Assembly: GCA_905221325.1 (NCBI GenBank)
Contig: CAJNCS010000006.1
Span: 1-64,000 of the forward strand
From: a bacterium
GTDB taxonomy: Bacteria; Bacillota; Bacilli; Lactobacillales; Streptococcaceae
DNA length: 64,000 nt
Direction: 5' to 3'
Of the stretch, positions 25,332 through 34,438 are shown in pieces; position 1 is the stretch's first letter; every line of letters begins with the position of its first letter. The notes under the pieces are model-generated. The model saw only the letters and a program-made list of their open reading frames with translations. It searched no databases and had not been told where the DNA came from. The translations under genes were made by a program, and so were the position numbers.

Positions 25332-26633
25332 ATGAACGAAATTCAAAACAATCAGTGGATTGCCCACTACCGGACGGACCAACCACATTTTGGTTTGGAA
25401 CGAATGGTGGAACTCCTAGCTCTGCGAGGCAATCCCCATCTCAAACTTAAGGTCATCCATATCGGAGGGACCAATGGCAAGGGTTCGACCATTGCTTTTT
25501 TGAAAAATATGCTGGAAAAGTTAGGGCTGAGAGTTGGGGGGTTCAGCTCGCCCTATCTCATTCATTACACAGATCAGATTAGTATCAATGGGAGATCCAT
25601 TCCCGAGGCTAGGCTAGAAGCTCTCATGGCGGTTTATCGCTCTTTGCTTGAGGGGGAGAGGAGCGTTGCATTACAGGGAACAACCGAGTTTGAGATTATC
25701 ACAGCTCTAGCTTATGATTACTTTGCCTCAGAGCAAGTAGATGTAGCCCTCATGGAAGTCGGCATGGGTGGCCTTCTGGATAGTACCAATGTTTGCCAGC
25801 CAATTTTAACAGGAATTACGACCATTGGACTGGATCATGTAGCCCTACTTGGTGACACCTTGGAAGCCATAGCAGAGCAGAAGGCAGGTATTGTCAAACA
25901 AGGCATTCCCTTGGTGACAGGTCGCATTACTCAAGAAGCCTTGACTGTTATTGACCGCATTGCGGAAGGGAAAGAAGCACCGAGAATACGATATAGGAAA
26001 GATTATCAGGTCAGTCACCAAAAGAGTGTGGTGACAGGCGAAATCTTTGATTATACCAGTTCTGTCAGACAAGGTTGTTTTCAAACAGGTCTGCTTGGTT
26101 TGCACCAGATAGAAAACGCGGCGATGTCGCTTGCTCTCTTAGACACTTATTGTCAGGAGGTTGGACGAGAATTAGCTAGCAATGACTTGGTTGCTCAAGC
26201 TTTGAAAGAGACCAGATGGCCAGGGCGTTTGGAGGTCGTGTCTAGCGACCCATTGTTGCTTTTGGATGGGGCCCACAATCCCCATGCTATCAAGGCTTTG
26301 TTGAATACTTTGCAAGAACGCTTTGCTGACTATCATAAAGAAATTCTCTTTACTTGTATCAAAACCAAGGCCTTGGAGGATATGCTGGATTTGCTAGAGG
26401 CGGTGCCAAATAGTCAACTGACTCTGACTTGTTTTGACGATAGTCGGGCGACAGATGAGAACGTGCTGAAAGAGGCAGCTGAGTCTAGAAATCTCAACTA
26501 TCAAAGTTGGCAGGATTTTCTAGAGCAGAAATTGACAGATAGAAAAGAAGAGAAAAAAACAGTTAGGATTGTCACGGGTTCCTTGTATTTCTTGAGCCAA
26601 GTGAGAGCCTACCTGATGGAGAGGAATAACTAG
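25332..26633 (+). CDS. folC: Dihydrofolate synthase / folylpolyglutamate synthase
   Basis: Adds glutamate to dihydropteroate and folates; 433 residues, Mur-ligase fold. The ATP-binding P-loop is HIGGTNGKGSTIAF, followed by the FPGS-typical FSSPYLIHYTDQISING and, later, LLLDGAHNPHA of the C-terminal domain. It corresponds to sulB. The ATG lies one base after the folP stop codon, so translation is coupled. Intact. Confidence 0.96.
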   Translation: MNEIQNNQWIAHYRTDQPHFGLERMVELLALRGNPHLKLKVIHIGGTNGKGSTIAFLKNMLEKLGLRVGGFSSPYLIHYTDQISINGRSIPEARLEALMAVYRSLLEGERSVALQGTTEFEIITALAYDYFASEQVDVALMEVGMGGLLDSTNVCQPILTGITTIGLDHVALLGDTLEAIAEQKAGIVKQGIPLVTGRITQEALTVIDRIAEGKEAPRIRYRKDYQVSHQKSVVTGEIFDYTSSVRQGCFQTGLLGLHQIENAAMSLALLDTYCQEVGRELASNDLVAQALKETRWPGRLEVVSSDPLLLLDGAHNPHAIKALLNTLQERFADYHKEILFTCIKTKALEDMLDLLEAVPNSQLTLTCFDDSRATDENVLKEAAESRNLNYQSWQDFLEQKLTDRKEEKKTVRIVTGSLYFLSQVRAYLMERNN

Positions 26634-26636
26634 AGA

Positions 26637-27191
26637 ATGGATACACAAAAGATTGAAGCGGCTGTAAAAATGATTATCGAGGCTGTCGGTGAGGATGCTA
26701 ACCGCGAGGGTTTGCAGGAAACACCTGCTCGTGTAGCCCGTATGTACCAAGAGATTTTTTCAGGTCTTGACCAAACTGCTGAGGAACACCTGTCAAAATC
26801 TTTTGAGATTATCGATGACAATATGGTGGTAGAAAAGGATATTTTTTTCCACACTATGTGTGAACACCACTTTCTGCCCTTTTATGGGAGAGCGCACATT
26901 GCCTATATTCCAGATGGTCGTGTGGCAGGCTTGTCTAAACTAGCCCGTACAGTTGAAGTTTATTCTAAAAAACCACAGATTCAAGAACGGTTGAATATCG
27001 AAGTGGCCGATGCCTTGATGGACTATCTGGGGGCTAAGGGAGCCTTTGTTGTTATTGAGGCCGAGCATATGTGTATGAGCATGCGTGGTGTCAGAAAGCC
27101 AGGCACGGCAACCTTGACAACAGTAGCTCGTGGTCTATTTGAAACAGATAAAGACCTCCGAGATCAGGCTTATCGTTTAATGGGACTATAA
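26637..27191 (+). CDS. folE: GTP cyclohydrolase I
   Basis: First step of folate synthesis, GTP to dihydroneopterin triphosphate; 184 residues, type IA. Zinc ligands and active site are visible: [13 protein letters not shown] (Cys and two His) and the second cysteine in [14 protein letters not shown]. It is placed three bases after folC (sulC in pneumococcus). Directly after its stop codon there is a hairpin with a T-run, which may reduce read-through into the last folate gene. Confidence 0.97.
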   Translation: MDTQKIEAAVKMIIEAVGEDANREGLQETPARVARMYQEIFSGLDQTAEEHLSKSFEIIDDNMVVEKDIFFHTMCEHHFLPFYGRAHIAYIPDGRVAGLSKLARTVEVYSKKPQIQERLNIEVADALMDYLGAKGAFVVIEAEHMCMSMRGVRKPGTATLTTVARGLFETDKDLRDQAYRLMGL

Positions 27192-27193
27192 AA

Positions 27194-27217
27194 AGAATCC
27201 GCTTCATGCGGATTTTT
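27194..27217 (+). terminator. Terminator-like hairpin inside the folate operon
   Basis: aatccgc, loop ttcat, gcggatttttct. A short strong stem with five T between folE and folBK, likely an attenuating or partial terminator. Confidence 0.65.
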
Positions 27218-27233
27218 CTAGAAAGGACTAGTT

Positions 27234-28046
27234 ATGGATCAACTGCAGATTAAAGATTTGGAAATTTTTGCTTATCATGGTCTTTTTCCAAGTGAGAAAG
27301 AATTGGGGCAGAAGTTTGTTATTTCCGCAAGCTTATCCTATGATATGACCAAGGCAGCGACAGACTTGGATTTGGCGGCCTCTGTCCATTACGGCGAACT
27401 TTGTCAGCAGTGGACGACTTGGTTTCAGGAAACCACTGAGGACTTGATTGAGACGGTAGCCTACAAACTAGTTGAACGTACCTTTGAGACCTATCCTCTT
27501 GTCCAAGAAATTGAGTTGGAACTCAAAAAACCTTGGGCTCCAGTGCATTTACCACTGGATACCTGCTCAGTGACCATTCACCGTCGTAAGCAACGGGCTT
27601 TTATCGCCCTAGGAAGCAATATGGGGGATAAGCAAGCAAACTTGGAACAAGCTATTGACAAACTGCGAGTTCGTGGTATCCATATTCTCAAAGAGTCCAG
27701 TGTCTTGACGACGGAGCCTTGGGGTGGTGTGGAACAGGATAGTTTTGCCAATCAGGTGATTGAAGTAGAAACCTGGCTTCCAGCACCAGTCTTGTTAGAA
27801 ACCTTGTTAGCCATTGAGTCAGAAATGGGGCGGGTTCGAGAGGTTCATTGGGGACCTCGTTTGATCGATTTGGATCTGCTCTTTGTAGAAGACCAGGTCA
27901 TCTATACAGACGACCTCATCTTGCCTCATCCTTACATAGCAGAACGCCTCTTTGTCCTTGAACCTTTATTGGAAATAGCTCCCCATTTTATTCATCCAAT
28001 CTTAAAACAACCAATTCGTTACTTGTATCAAGAATTGAACAAATAG
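27234..28046 (+). CDS. Bifunctional dihydroneopterin aldolase / HPPK (FolB-FolK fusion)
   Basis: Fused enzyme known as SulD in pneumococcus. Residues 1-~118 are dihydroneopterin aldolase ([19 protein letters not shown]; the conserved Glu/Tyr of the active site lie in this part). Residues ~120-270 are hydroxymethyl-dihydropterin pyrophosphokinase, beginning [20 protein letters not shown], with [12 protein letters not shown] for substrate and magnesium binding and [13 protein letters not shown]. Together they provide the substrate of FolP. It has its own ribosome binding site (aaagga). The whole pathway from GTP to folyl-polyglutamate is thus encoded within 3.7 kb. Confidence 0.96.
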   Translation: MDQLQIKDLEIFAYHGLFPSEKELGQKFVISASLSYDMTKAATDLDLAASVHYGELCQQWTTWFQETTEDLIETVAYKLVERTFETYPLVQEIELELKKPWAPVHLPLDTCSVTIHRRKQRAFIALGSNMGDKQANLEQAIDKLRVRGIHILKESSVLTTEPWGGVEQDSFANQVIEVETWLPAPVLLETLLAIESEMGRVREVHWGPRLIDLDLLFVEDQVIYTDDLILPHPYIAERLFVLEPLLEIAPHFIHPILKQPIRYLYQELNK

Positions 28047-28096
28047 AAAAAACTCTAGTTCCTCAGCAGTTTGCGCCGAGAAGCTAGAGTTTTTAA
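28047..28096. terminator. Bidirectional terminator, folBK / DUF960 gene
   Basis: aaaaactctag...ctc / gag...ctagagttttt with a GC-containing loop. It serves both converging genes and overlaps the stop codon of the minus-strand gene. Confidence 0.8.
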
Positions 28097-28410
28097 AATA
28101 GGTCATTTTCTTCAGGAAGGAGGATGGTTTCTCTCCCGTCCATGTCTAAAACAAGGATCCGAGGAGGGTAAAGAGGGTCGAAGGGATGATTAAAATCAAA
28201 GTCGATACTAGTCGGCAGGTGCTGACTAGAGAAATGGAAGGTAATGGTCCCCTCGTTGTTTAGTAGTTGAAATTCAAGTTCCTCTTCTAATTCAAAGACA
28301 TTTTTCAAAAAATGATCAATAATAAACCATAAAGAGTCGATAACATCGTCAGGCAAGCTGGTCACAACGCCAAAACTGGCCGAACGTCTCTGAGTATTTG
28401 TAAAAGCCAT
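28093..28410 (-). CDS. DUF960-family protein
   Basis: A 105-residue soluble acidic protein from ATG 28410, chosen because gggaggg is properly spaced for it; a frame opening at 28470 has no ribosome binding site. It begins MAFTNTQRRSASFGVVTSLP and resembles the short DUF960 proteins of staphylococci and streptococci, whose function is unknown. The end, DMDGRETILLPEENDLF, is strongly acidic. It lies between the folate cluster and ccpA, transcribed opposite to both. Confidence 0.7.
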   Translation of the reverse strand: MAFTNTQRRSASFGVVTSLPDDVIDSLWFIIDHFLKNVFELEEELEFQLLNNEGTITFHFSSQHLPTSIDFDFNHPFDPLYPPRILVLDMDGRETILLPEENDLF

Positions 28411-28539
28411 AAACATTCCCTCCCCCATTTTATTTTTCCTTATCATACAGCAAAACATCCCAAAAATCAAGAAATCGTACTCGCTTTTTCAAAATGGGAA
28501 TAGGTTGTGAAATTTTTTCAAAGTTTCTCTAAAAAATAC

Positions 28540-28568
28540 TTGAAAGTGTTTACAATAAGTGATAAAAT
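28540..28568 (+). promoter_or_regulatory. ccpA promoter with cre-like site
   Basis: -35 TTGAAA (28540-28545), 17-base spacer, -10 TAAAAT (28563-28568). TTGAAAGTGTTTACA (28540-28554) matches the cre consensus WTGNAANCGNWNNCW apart from TG in place of the central CG, so CcpA may act on its own promoter. Confidence 0.6.
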
Positions 28569-28619
28569 GGAGTAAGCAGATGTATGAAAGCGAAATTTTC
28601 AATATAGAAAGGAAACAGA

Positions 28620-29630
28620 ATGAACACAGATGATACAGTAACGATTTATGATGTTGCCCGTGAAGCTGGGGTTTCAATGGCAACTGTTAGCCGTGTAGTG
28701 AATGGCAATAAGAACGTCAAAGAGAATACTCGTAAAAAAGTTCTAGAGGTGATTGATCGTCTTGACTACCGTCCAAATGCGGTAGCGCGTGGCTTGGCCA
28801 GCAAGAAAACCACGACAGTTGGTGTTGTGATTCCAAATATCACCAATGGCTATTTTTCAACCCTAGCCAAAGGAATTGATGATATTGCAGAGATGTATAA
28901 GTACAATATCGTCCTAGCCAACAGTGATGAAGACGATGAAAAAGAAGTTTCAGTGGTTAATACTCTCTTTTCAAAACAGGTTGACGGGATCATTTTTATG
29001 GGCTATCACTTGACTGAAAAGATTCGTTCAGAATTTTCTCGATCTCGGACACCAGTTGTCCTTGCAGGAACGGTGGATATCGAACACCAGTTGCCAAGTG
29101 TTAATATTGACTACAAACAAGCAACGATTGATGCAGTAACTCATTTGCTTCAGGAAAATGAAAAGATTGCCTTTGTCAGTGGGCCACTTGTTGATGATAT
29201 CAACGGTAAAATTCGATTGATTGGTTACAAGGAGGCTTTGAAAAAGGCAGGAATCCCTTATAGCGAGGGCTTGGTATTTGAGTCTAAATACAGCTATAAT
29301 GATGGCTATGCCTTGGCAGAGCGCTTGGTTTCTTCACAGGCTACAGCTGCAGTTGTGACAGGTGATGAATTGGCTGCGGGTGTGTTGAATGGTTTGGCCG
29401 ACCATGGTGTATCTGTACCAGAAGAGTTTGAAATCATCACGACAGATGACTCTCAGATTGCACGATTCACTCGTCCAAACTTGACAACTATTGCCCAACC
29501 TCTTTATGACCTAGGCGCTATCAGCATGCGTATGTTGACTAAGATTATGCATAAAGAAGAGTTGGAAGAACGTGAGGTTCTCCTGCCTCACGGTTTGACA
29601 GAACGTCGTTCGACACGAAAACGCAAATAG
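28620..29630 (+). CDS. ccpA: Catabolite control protein A
   Basis: Global LacI-family regulator of carbon catabolite repression; binds cre sites together with HPr phosphorylated on serine. It has 336 residues. The N-terminal helix-turn-helix reads TIYDVAREAGVSMATVSRVV and the hinge helix RPNAVARGLASKKT; the remainder is the periplasmic-binding-protein-like core (VGVVIPNITNGYF, then VDGIIFMG). The full length and near-canonical motifs make CcpA much likelier than another LacI regulator. cre-like sites occur in this window at manL, pflA and ccpA itself. Confidence 0.95.
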   Translation: MNTDDTVTIYDVAREAGVSMATVSRVVNGNKNVKENTRKKVLEVIDRLDYRPNAVARGLASKKTTTVGVVIPNITNGYFSTLAKGIDDIAEMYKYNIVLANSDEDDEKEVSVVNTLFSKQVDGIIFMGYHLTEKIRSEFSRSRTPVVLAGTVDIEHQLPSVNIDYKQATIDAVTHLLQENEKIAFVSGPLVDDINGKIRLIGYKEALKKAGIPYSEGLVFESKYSYNDGYALAERLVSSQATAAVVTGDELAAGVLNGLADHGVSVPEEFEIITTDDSQIARFTRPNLTTIAQPLYDLGAISMRMLTKIMHKEELEEREVLLPHGLTERRSTRKRK

Positions 29631-29631
29631 A

Positions 29632-29667
29632 AAAAATCAGGGAATCGAGAAGATTTCCTGATTTTCA
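29632..29667. terminator. Bidirectional terminator, ccpA / asparaginase gene
   Basis: aaaaatcagggaat, loop cgagaag, atttcctgattttc. A- and T-runs on both sides of two converging genes. Confidence 0.8.
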
Positions 29668-29670
29668 ATT

Positions 29671-30633
29671 TTAACCTTCCATGTAATTGCGAAGTTCTTG
29701 TCCTTTTAGTCCCGCGTTGATAGCAATCAATAATTTGAGGCGAGCTTTTTGAGCATTGAGTTCTTTAACAAAGAAAACACCAGCTTTTTGTAACTGCACC
29801 CCTCCACCTTGGTAGGCGTAGACAGGTTCAGCAATACCATTAAAACAACGTGAGACCAAGGCAATTGGGATTCCTTTTTGGAGGAGATTTTCCAACTTTT
29901 GAGCTGTTTCTTTGGGAACATTGCCTGCTCCAAAGGCCTGAATGACTAAGCCATCCAGCTGTTCCAAGTCCAACATATCGATCAGCTCGTCTGTCATACC
30001 TGCATAGGCTGAGATGATGGGAACTAGACCTTGAATATGCTCGAGATCAAACCGGACACGAGGTTCAGCTGTTTTGAAGTAGAGGATTTCTTGCTTCATG
30101 ATGAGACCGAGAGGCCCGTGAGTAGGAGTTTGAAAGGTACCGACGTTGGTCGTATGGGTTTTGGTAACATACTTTGCTGCGTGAATCTCATCATTCATGA
30201 CGACCAGCACCCCCTTGTCGGCTGCTTTGTCATCGCTGGCGACTCGTAAAGCACTCAGATAATTATAAACTCCATCACTACCGAGTTCATTTGAACTACG
30301 CATAGCTCCTGTTAGAACGATGGGCATATGTGGGATTTCCATGGTATCAAGGAAGTAGGCAGTTTCCTCTAGCGTATCTGTTCCATGTGTGATGACAACT
30401 CCATCGTAGTGGTCTGCTTGCTCTTTGATTTTATGATAGAGTGCAAGCATATGCTTGGGTTTGATATGGGGACTCGGTAGGTTAAAAAAGTCTAGGGCAT
30501 GAACCTCAATCCCTTCAAGTGGATTGGATACATGGTTCATGGGATTGTCCTGACTAGTTACAACGGCACCAGTGGCGTCTGCTTGCATGGAAATAGTCCC
30601 ACCTGTATGTAAAACAAGGATTTTCTTAGGCAT
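29671..30633 (-). CDS. ansA: L-asparaginase, type I
   Basis: Hydrolyses asparagine to aspartate and ammonia; 320 residues, cytoplasmic (no signal peptide). The two active-site threonine motifs are LHTGGTISM at the N-terminus and VVITHGTDTLEETAYFL. The serine/aspartate substrate site is MQADATGAVV and SSNELGSDGVYNYLSAL follows. It starts divergently from the HAD gene at 30699, sharing a 65-base promoter region. asnA, which makes asparagine, is also in this window. Confidence 0.92.
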   Translation of the reverse strand: MPKKILVLHTGGTISMQADATGAVVTSQDNPMNHVSNPLEGIEVHALDFFNLPSPHIKPKHMLALYHKIKEQADHYDGVVITHGTDTLEETAYFLDTMEIPHMPIVLTGAMRSSNELGSDGVYNYLSALRVASDDKAADKGVLVVMNDEIHAAKYVTKTHTTNVGTFQTPTHGPLGLIMKQEILYFKTAEPRVRFDLEHIQGLVPIISAYAGMTDELIDMLDLEQLDGLVIQAFGAGNVPKETAQKLENLLQKGIPIALVSRCFNGIAEPVYAYQGGGVQLQKAGVFFVKELNAQKARLKLLIAINAGLKGQELRNYMEG

Positions 30634-30698
30634 GAATTACTCACTCTTTCTGAAATGTGGTATAATCATTGTAACACAAAAGGGGAGAATGGGATAGG

Positions 30699-32084
30699 AT
30701 GGAAGTCAAAGCTGTTTTTTTTGATATCGATGGAACGCTAGTCAACGATCGTAAGAGTGTTTTGAAATCCACTAAGGACGCGATTAGGATTGTGAAAGAG
30801 CAAGGGGTGCTTGTCGGAGTGGCGACAGGACGAGGGCCTTTCTTTGTCAAGGAATTGATGGAAGATTTAGATTTGGATTTTGCAATAACTTATAACGGAC
30901 AATATATCTTTAATAAAGAAAAAGTCTTATTTGCTAGTCCGATTGCTAAGTCAAGCCTGCGTCAATTGATTGCTTATGCTAAAAAGGAGCGAAAAGAAAT
31001 CGCTCTTGGAACCGAGCATGCTGTTGTTGGTTCGAAAATTATGTCATTTGGTCTCGGATCCTTTTCACAGCTGGTTAGCCGTTTCATTCCAACTGGCTTA
31101 ACAAGAACCGTTAGCCGTTCCTTTAATCGAATGGTTAGCAAGGCAGTCCCTCAAAAGGAAGATGACCTACTTAGTTTGATCAATGAGCCAATCTATCAAG
31201 TGTTAATGCTGATGACGCCAGAAGAATCTGAGAAGGCAGCAGCTGATTTTGAAGACTTGAAACTAACTCGAAGCAATCCCTTCGCTGCGGATATCATCAA
31301 CCAAGGAAATTCCAAACTAGAAGGCATTCGCCGAGTCGGGAAAGAATATGGCTTTGATCTCAACCAAGTCATGGCCTTTGGTGATTCAGACAATGACCTG
31401 GAAATGTTGGCAGGTGTTGGTATGTCTGTAGCCATGGGAAATGGCAGTAGCAGCGTCAAAGAAGTTGCCAAGCACATTACTGCAAGTAACCAGCAAGATG
31501 GCATCCACAAGGCGCTTGAACATTTTGGGGTCTTGGCTTCAGAAAAAGTTTTTGTCAGTCGAGATTACCATTTTAATAAGGTCAAGACCTTCCATCACAT
31601 GATGGATGAACGAACTCAAGAAGAGCCACAGGCATGGGATGCTGAAGGTGCAACCCACCGAGCAGACTTTAAAATTGAAGAATTAGTAGAGTTTGTCCGA
31701 GCGGCAAGTTCTTCGGAGGAAGAATTCCAGCAGTCACTTAACAGCATGCATGCGGCACTTGATAAGGCGGCCGAAAAGGTGAGGCAAAAAACGCCTGCCC
31801 AAAAAGATCTAACCGGGCAGGTTGATGCCTTAATCGATACACTGTATTTTACTTACGGCAGTTTTGCCCTGATGGGAGTGGATCCAGAACGCATCTTTGA
31901 TATTGTGCATGAGGCAAACATGGGGAAGGTTTTTCCTGATGGAAAAGCCCATTTTGATCCAGTTACACATAAAATCTTAAAACCAGATGACTGGGACGAA
32001 AAATATGCTCCAGAACCTGCTATCAGAAAGGAACTGCAGCGTCAGCTCAAGGCTTATGAGCGACATAAAGAGAGAAATAAGTAA
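30699..32084 (+). CDS. HAD-IIB phosphatase fused to a MazG/HisE-like NTP-pyrophosphatase domain
   Basis: 461 residues, nearly twice the length of a Cof protein. Residues 1-~275 are a HAD hydrolase (VKAVFFDIDGTLVND, GVATGRGPF, VMAFGDSDNDLEMLAG). The C-terminal ~170 residues form an all-helical domain with FKIEELVEFVRAA, QVDALIDTLYFTYGSFALMG and VHEANMGKVFPDGKAHFD, the pattern of phage- and HisE-like MazG-fold pyrophosphatases (acidic metal ligands plus a closing NMxK motif). A two-enzyme fusion for cleaning up a nucleotide or phosphosugar is likely; substrates are unknown. The C-terminal call is from motif reading. Confidence 0.75.
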   Translation: MEVKAVFFDIDGTLVNDRKSVLKSTKDAIRIVKEQGVLVGVATGRGPFFVKELMEDLDLDFAITYNGQYIFNKEKVLFASPIAKSSLRQLIAYAKKERKEIALGTEHAVVGSKIMSFGLGSFSQLVSRFIPTGLTRTVSRSFNRMVSKAVPQKEDDLLSLINEPIYQVLMLMTPEESEKAAADFEDLKLTRSNPFAADIINQGNSKLEGIRRVGKEYGFDLNQVMAFGDSDNDLEMLAGVGMSVAMGNGSSSVKEVAKHITASNQQDGIHKALEHFGVLASEKVFVSRDYHFNKVKTFHHMMDERTQEEPQAWDAEGATHRADFKIEELVEFVRAASSSEEEFQQSLNSMHAALDKAAEKVRQKTPAQKDLTGQVDALIDTLYFTYGSFALMGVDPERIFDIVHEANMGKVFPDGKAHFDPVTHKILKPDDWDEKYAPEPAIRKELQRQLKAYERHKERNK

Positions 32085-32086
32085 GA

Positions 32087-32113
32087 AAAAAGGGAGCCTA
32101 GCAGGCTCCTTTT
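32087..32113. terminator. Bidirectional terminator, HAD-fusion gene / Usp gene
   Basis: aaaaagggagcc, loop tagca, ggctccttttg. Converging genes on both sides. Confidence 0.8.
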
Positions 32114-32119
32114 GTGTTC

Positions 32120-32572
32120 CTATAATGTTTTTTCTTGTTCTCTCACGACCAGCAAATCAACTTTTGCGTGGCGGAGGATGTATTCAGATGAAGAGCCAAC
32201 CAAGAGGCGTTCAAAGGCATTAAGACCTGTTGCACCGACGAGAATCAGGTCAACATTCTCTGCGTCTGGAATGGTGCGGGCAAGGAGGGTTTTCGGATTT
32301 CCCATTTCGATGACGATGTGAATATCCGTCACGCCCGCATCTTTTGCACGTTTTTCGTACTCTTTCATCAAACTTTCAGCGTCAACTTGAAGTTCTTCGT
32401 AAACTTCAGCATCAAAGGTAGACACGCTTTGAAGAGCGCGTGTGTCAATAACATGGGCAATGGTGAGCTTGGAATCATTGCGTAGAGCAGTGTAAACACC
32501 TTTAACAAAAGCCAAGTCTGCCTCTTTAGAACCATCAATTGCAACCATAACATTTTGGTAACGTTGTGCCAT
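32120..32572 (-). CDS. Universal stress protein, UspA family
   Basis: A single-domain Usp of 150 residues. The N-terminus YQNVMVAIDGSKEADLAF and the C-terminal ATP-binding pattern GATGLNAFERLLVGSSSEYI followed by DLLVVRE are those of the ATP-binding MJ0577-like subgroup. The role is general stress survival; the ligand is unproven. Ribosome binding site aggagg lies 5-6 bases before ATG 32572. It is closed by the shared terminator. Confidence 0.93.
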   Translation of the reverse strand: MAQRYQNVMVAIDGSKEADLAFVKGVYTALRNDSKLTIAHVIDTRALQSVSTFDAEVYEELQVDAESLMKEYEKRAKDAGVTDIHIVIEMGNPKTLLARTIPDAENVDLILVGATGLNAFERLLVGSSSEYILRHAKVDLLVVREQEKTL

Positions 32573-32738
32573 AATGAAACCTCCTGAAATTTTCTTATTT
32601 TTATTGTAACCCTTTTCACTAAAGAAGTAAAGTAAAAATCATATTTAAATAAATATTATCGGAGATTCGATTTGGGGGAGATATGTTAAAATAAAAGAAA
32701 ACGGGGTATTAGGAAACATAGTGAGGGGATGAGAAAGT

Positions 32739-33038
32739 ATGAAAGATTTTGTTCAAGTTTCTAAAAAAATAAGTCTTCTTTATCATGGAATTATCCTTGC
32801 GTCACTTGTAGGAGAAGTAGTGATGGTTTGGCAGCTGGAAAGAGTTGTGCCTGTTCCCTATCGAGGTTTTGTTGGTTTTCTTCTCTTTCACTTAGTCTAC
32901 CACATCATTTTATTTGTGATTGCAAAGAGAAGTGGTCGCTTGGACTATTTGGTCACGTGGGGTCTCTTTCTCATGTTTAATCTTTTGTATGATTCCTTTT
33001 TAGCATTAGTCTTCCTAGGTTTGTCTTTTGGTATGTGA
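32739..33038 (+). CDS. Small multi-spanning membrane protein, unknown
   Basis: A 99-residue protein with about three membrane helices (GIILASLVGEVVMVW; GFVGFLLFHLVYHIILFVI; FLMFNLLYDSFLALVFLG) and positively charged loops (KRSGRLDY). It has a weak ribosome binding site (gagggg). I do not recognise a family. It lies alone between the Usp gene and the aminotransferase gene, with about 140 bases of unannotated AT-rich sequence downstream. Confidence 0.65.
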   Translation: MKDFVQVSKKISLLYHGIILASLVGEVVMVWQLERVVPVPYRGFVGFLLFHLVYHIILFVIAKRSGRLDYLVTWGLFLMFNLLYDSFLALVFLGLSFGM

Positions 33039-33181
33039 GAAAATACTTCAGTATTCTAGTTGTTTAGACAGCGAGAACCTAGTCGTTATGAGTTTTTTCT
33101 TTGCTTGCTCATTTCAGGAAACTTGTCGCAATCCCTTTCTAGTGGTATAATGTTACTATCTCGATGAATTGAGGAAACAAG

Positions 33182-34396
33182 ATGAAAGAATATAACAAGT
33201 CTAGTAAGTTAGAGCATGTTGCCTATGATATCCGTGGCCCTGTTTTGGAAGAAGCCATGCGGATGCGAGCAAACGGAGAAAAGATTTTACGCCTGAATAC
33301 AGGAAATCCAGCAGAATTTGGCTTTACAGCGCCAGATGAGGTCATTCATGACTTGATTATGAATGCGCGTGATAGTGAGGGATATTCTGACTCCAAAGGG
33401 ATTTTCTCAGCCCGTAAGGCCATCATGCAGTATTGCCAACTGAAGAAATTTCCCAATGTAGACATTGATGATATTTACCTTGGAAATGGTGTCAGTGAGC
33501 TGATTGTTATGTCCATGCAAGGGCTTTTGGACAATGGAGATGAGGTCTTGGTGCCTATGCCAGACTATCCTCTCTGGACGGCTGCTGTCAGCCTAGCTGG
33601 GGGAAATGCGGTTCACTATATCTGTGATGAAGCTGCAGAATGGTATCCTGATATTGACGATATCAAGTCAAAAATTACTTCCAATACCAAGGCCATCGTC
33701 CTTATCAACCCAAATAACCCAACTGGAGCCCTTTATCCTAAGGAACTCTTGCTGGAGATTATTGAGATTGCTCGTCAAAACGATTTGATTATCTTTGCGG
33801 ATGAGATTTATGACCGTATGGTGATGGATGGGCATGTACACACGCCTGTGGCAAGCTTGGCACCAGATGTCTTCTGTGTCAGCATGAATGGCCTGTCAAA
33901 ATCGCATCGTATCGCTGGTTTCCGTGTAGGTTGGATGGTCTTGTCTGGGCCTAAAACCCATGTTAAAGGCTATATCGAAGGTCTCAATATGCTGTCCAAT
34001 ATGCGCCTTTGTTCTAACGTTTTGGCTCAGCAAGTCGTACAAACATCACTAGGTGGGCACCAGTCAGTGGATGAATTACTCCTTCCTGGTGGTCGCATCT
34101 ATGAGCAAAGAAACTTTATCTATAATGCCATTCAAGATATTCCCGGTTTATCTGCAGTTAAGCCAAAGGCGGGTCTTTATATCTTCCCTAAAATTGACCG
34201 CAATATGTACCGCATCGATGATGATGAACAGTTCGTTCTTGATTTCTTGAAACAAGAAAAGGTTCTCTTGGTTCATGGTCGCGGTTTTAACTGGAAGGAA
34301 CCAGACCATTTCCGTATCGTTTACCTTCCTCGTGTGGACGAATTAGCGCAAATCCAAGAAAAGATGACTCGTTTCTTGAAACAGTATCGTAGATAA
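33182..34396 (+). CDS. Class I pyridoxal-phosphate aminotransferase (AlaT-like)
   Basis: A 404-residue fold-type I aminotransferase. Features are LRLNTGNPAEFGFTAPDEV, YSDSKGIFSARKAI, INPNNPTGALYPKE, and the Schiff-base lysine in SMNGLSKSHRIAGFRVGW. This subgroup includes AlaT, which makes alanine from pyruvate and glutamate, and its length and N-terminus fit. A role in alanine or valine synthesis is inferred. It ends about 40 bases before the rpmH promoter. Confidence 0.88.
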   Translation: MKEYNKSSKLEHVAYDIRGPVLEEAMRMRANGEKILRLNTGNPAEFGFTAPDEVIHDLIMNARDSEGYSDSKGIFSARKAIMQYCQLKKFPNVDIDDIYLGNGVSELIVMSMQGLLDNGDEVLVPMPDYPLWTAAVSLAGGNAVHYICDEAAEWYPDIDDIKSKITSNTKAIVLINPNNPTGALYPKELLLEIIEIARQNDLIIFADEIYDRMVMDGHVHTPVASLAPDVFCVSMNGLSKSHRIAGFRVGWMVLSGPKTHVKGYIEGLNMLSNMRLCSNVLAQQVVQTSLGGHQSVDELLLPGGRIYEQRNFIYNAIQDIPGLSAVKPKAGLYIFPKIDRNMYRIDDDEQFVLDFLKQEKVLLVHGRGFNWKEPDHFRIVYLPRVDELAQIQEKMTRFLKQYRR

Positions 34397-34438
34397 GGGC
34401 TTTCATAGGAAAAGCTCGAAAACATTTGCTTGGAGCTA

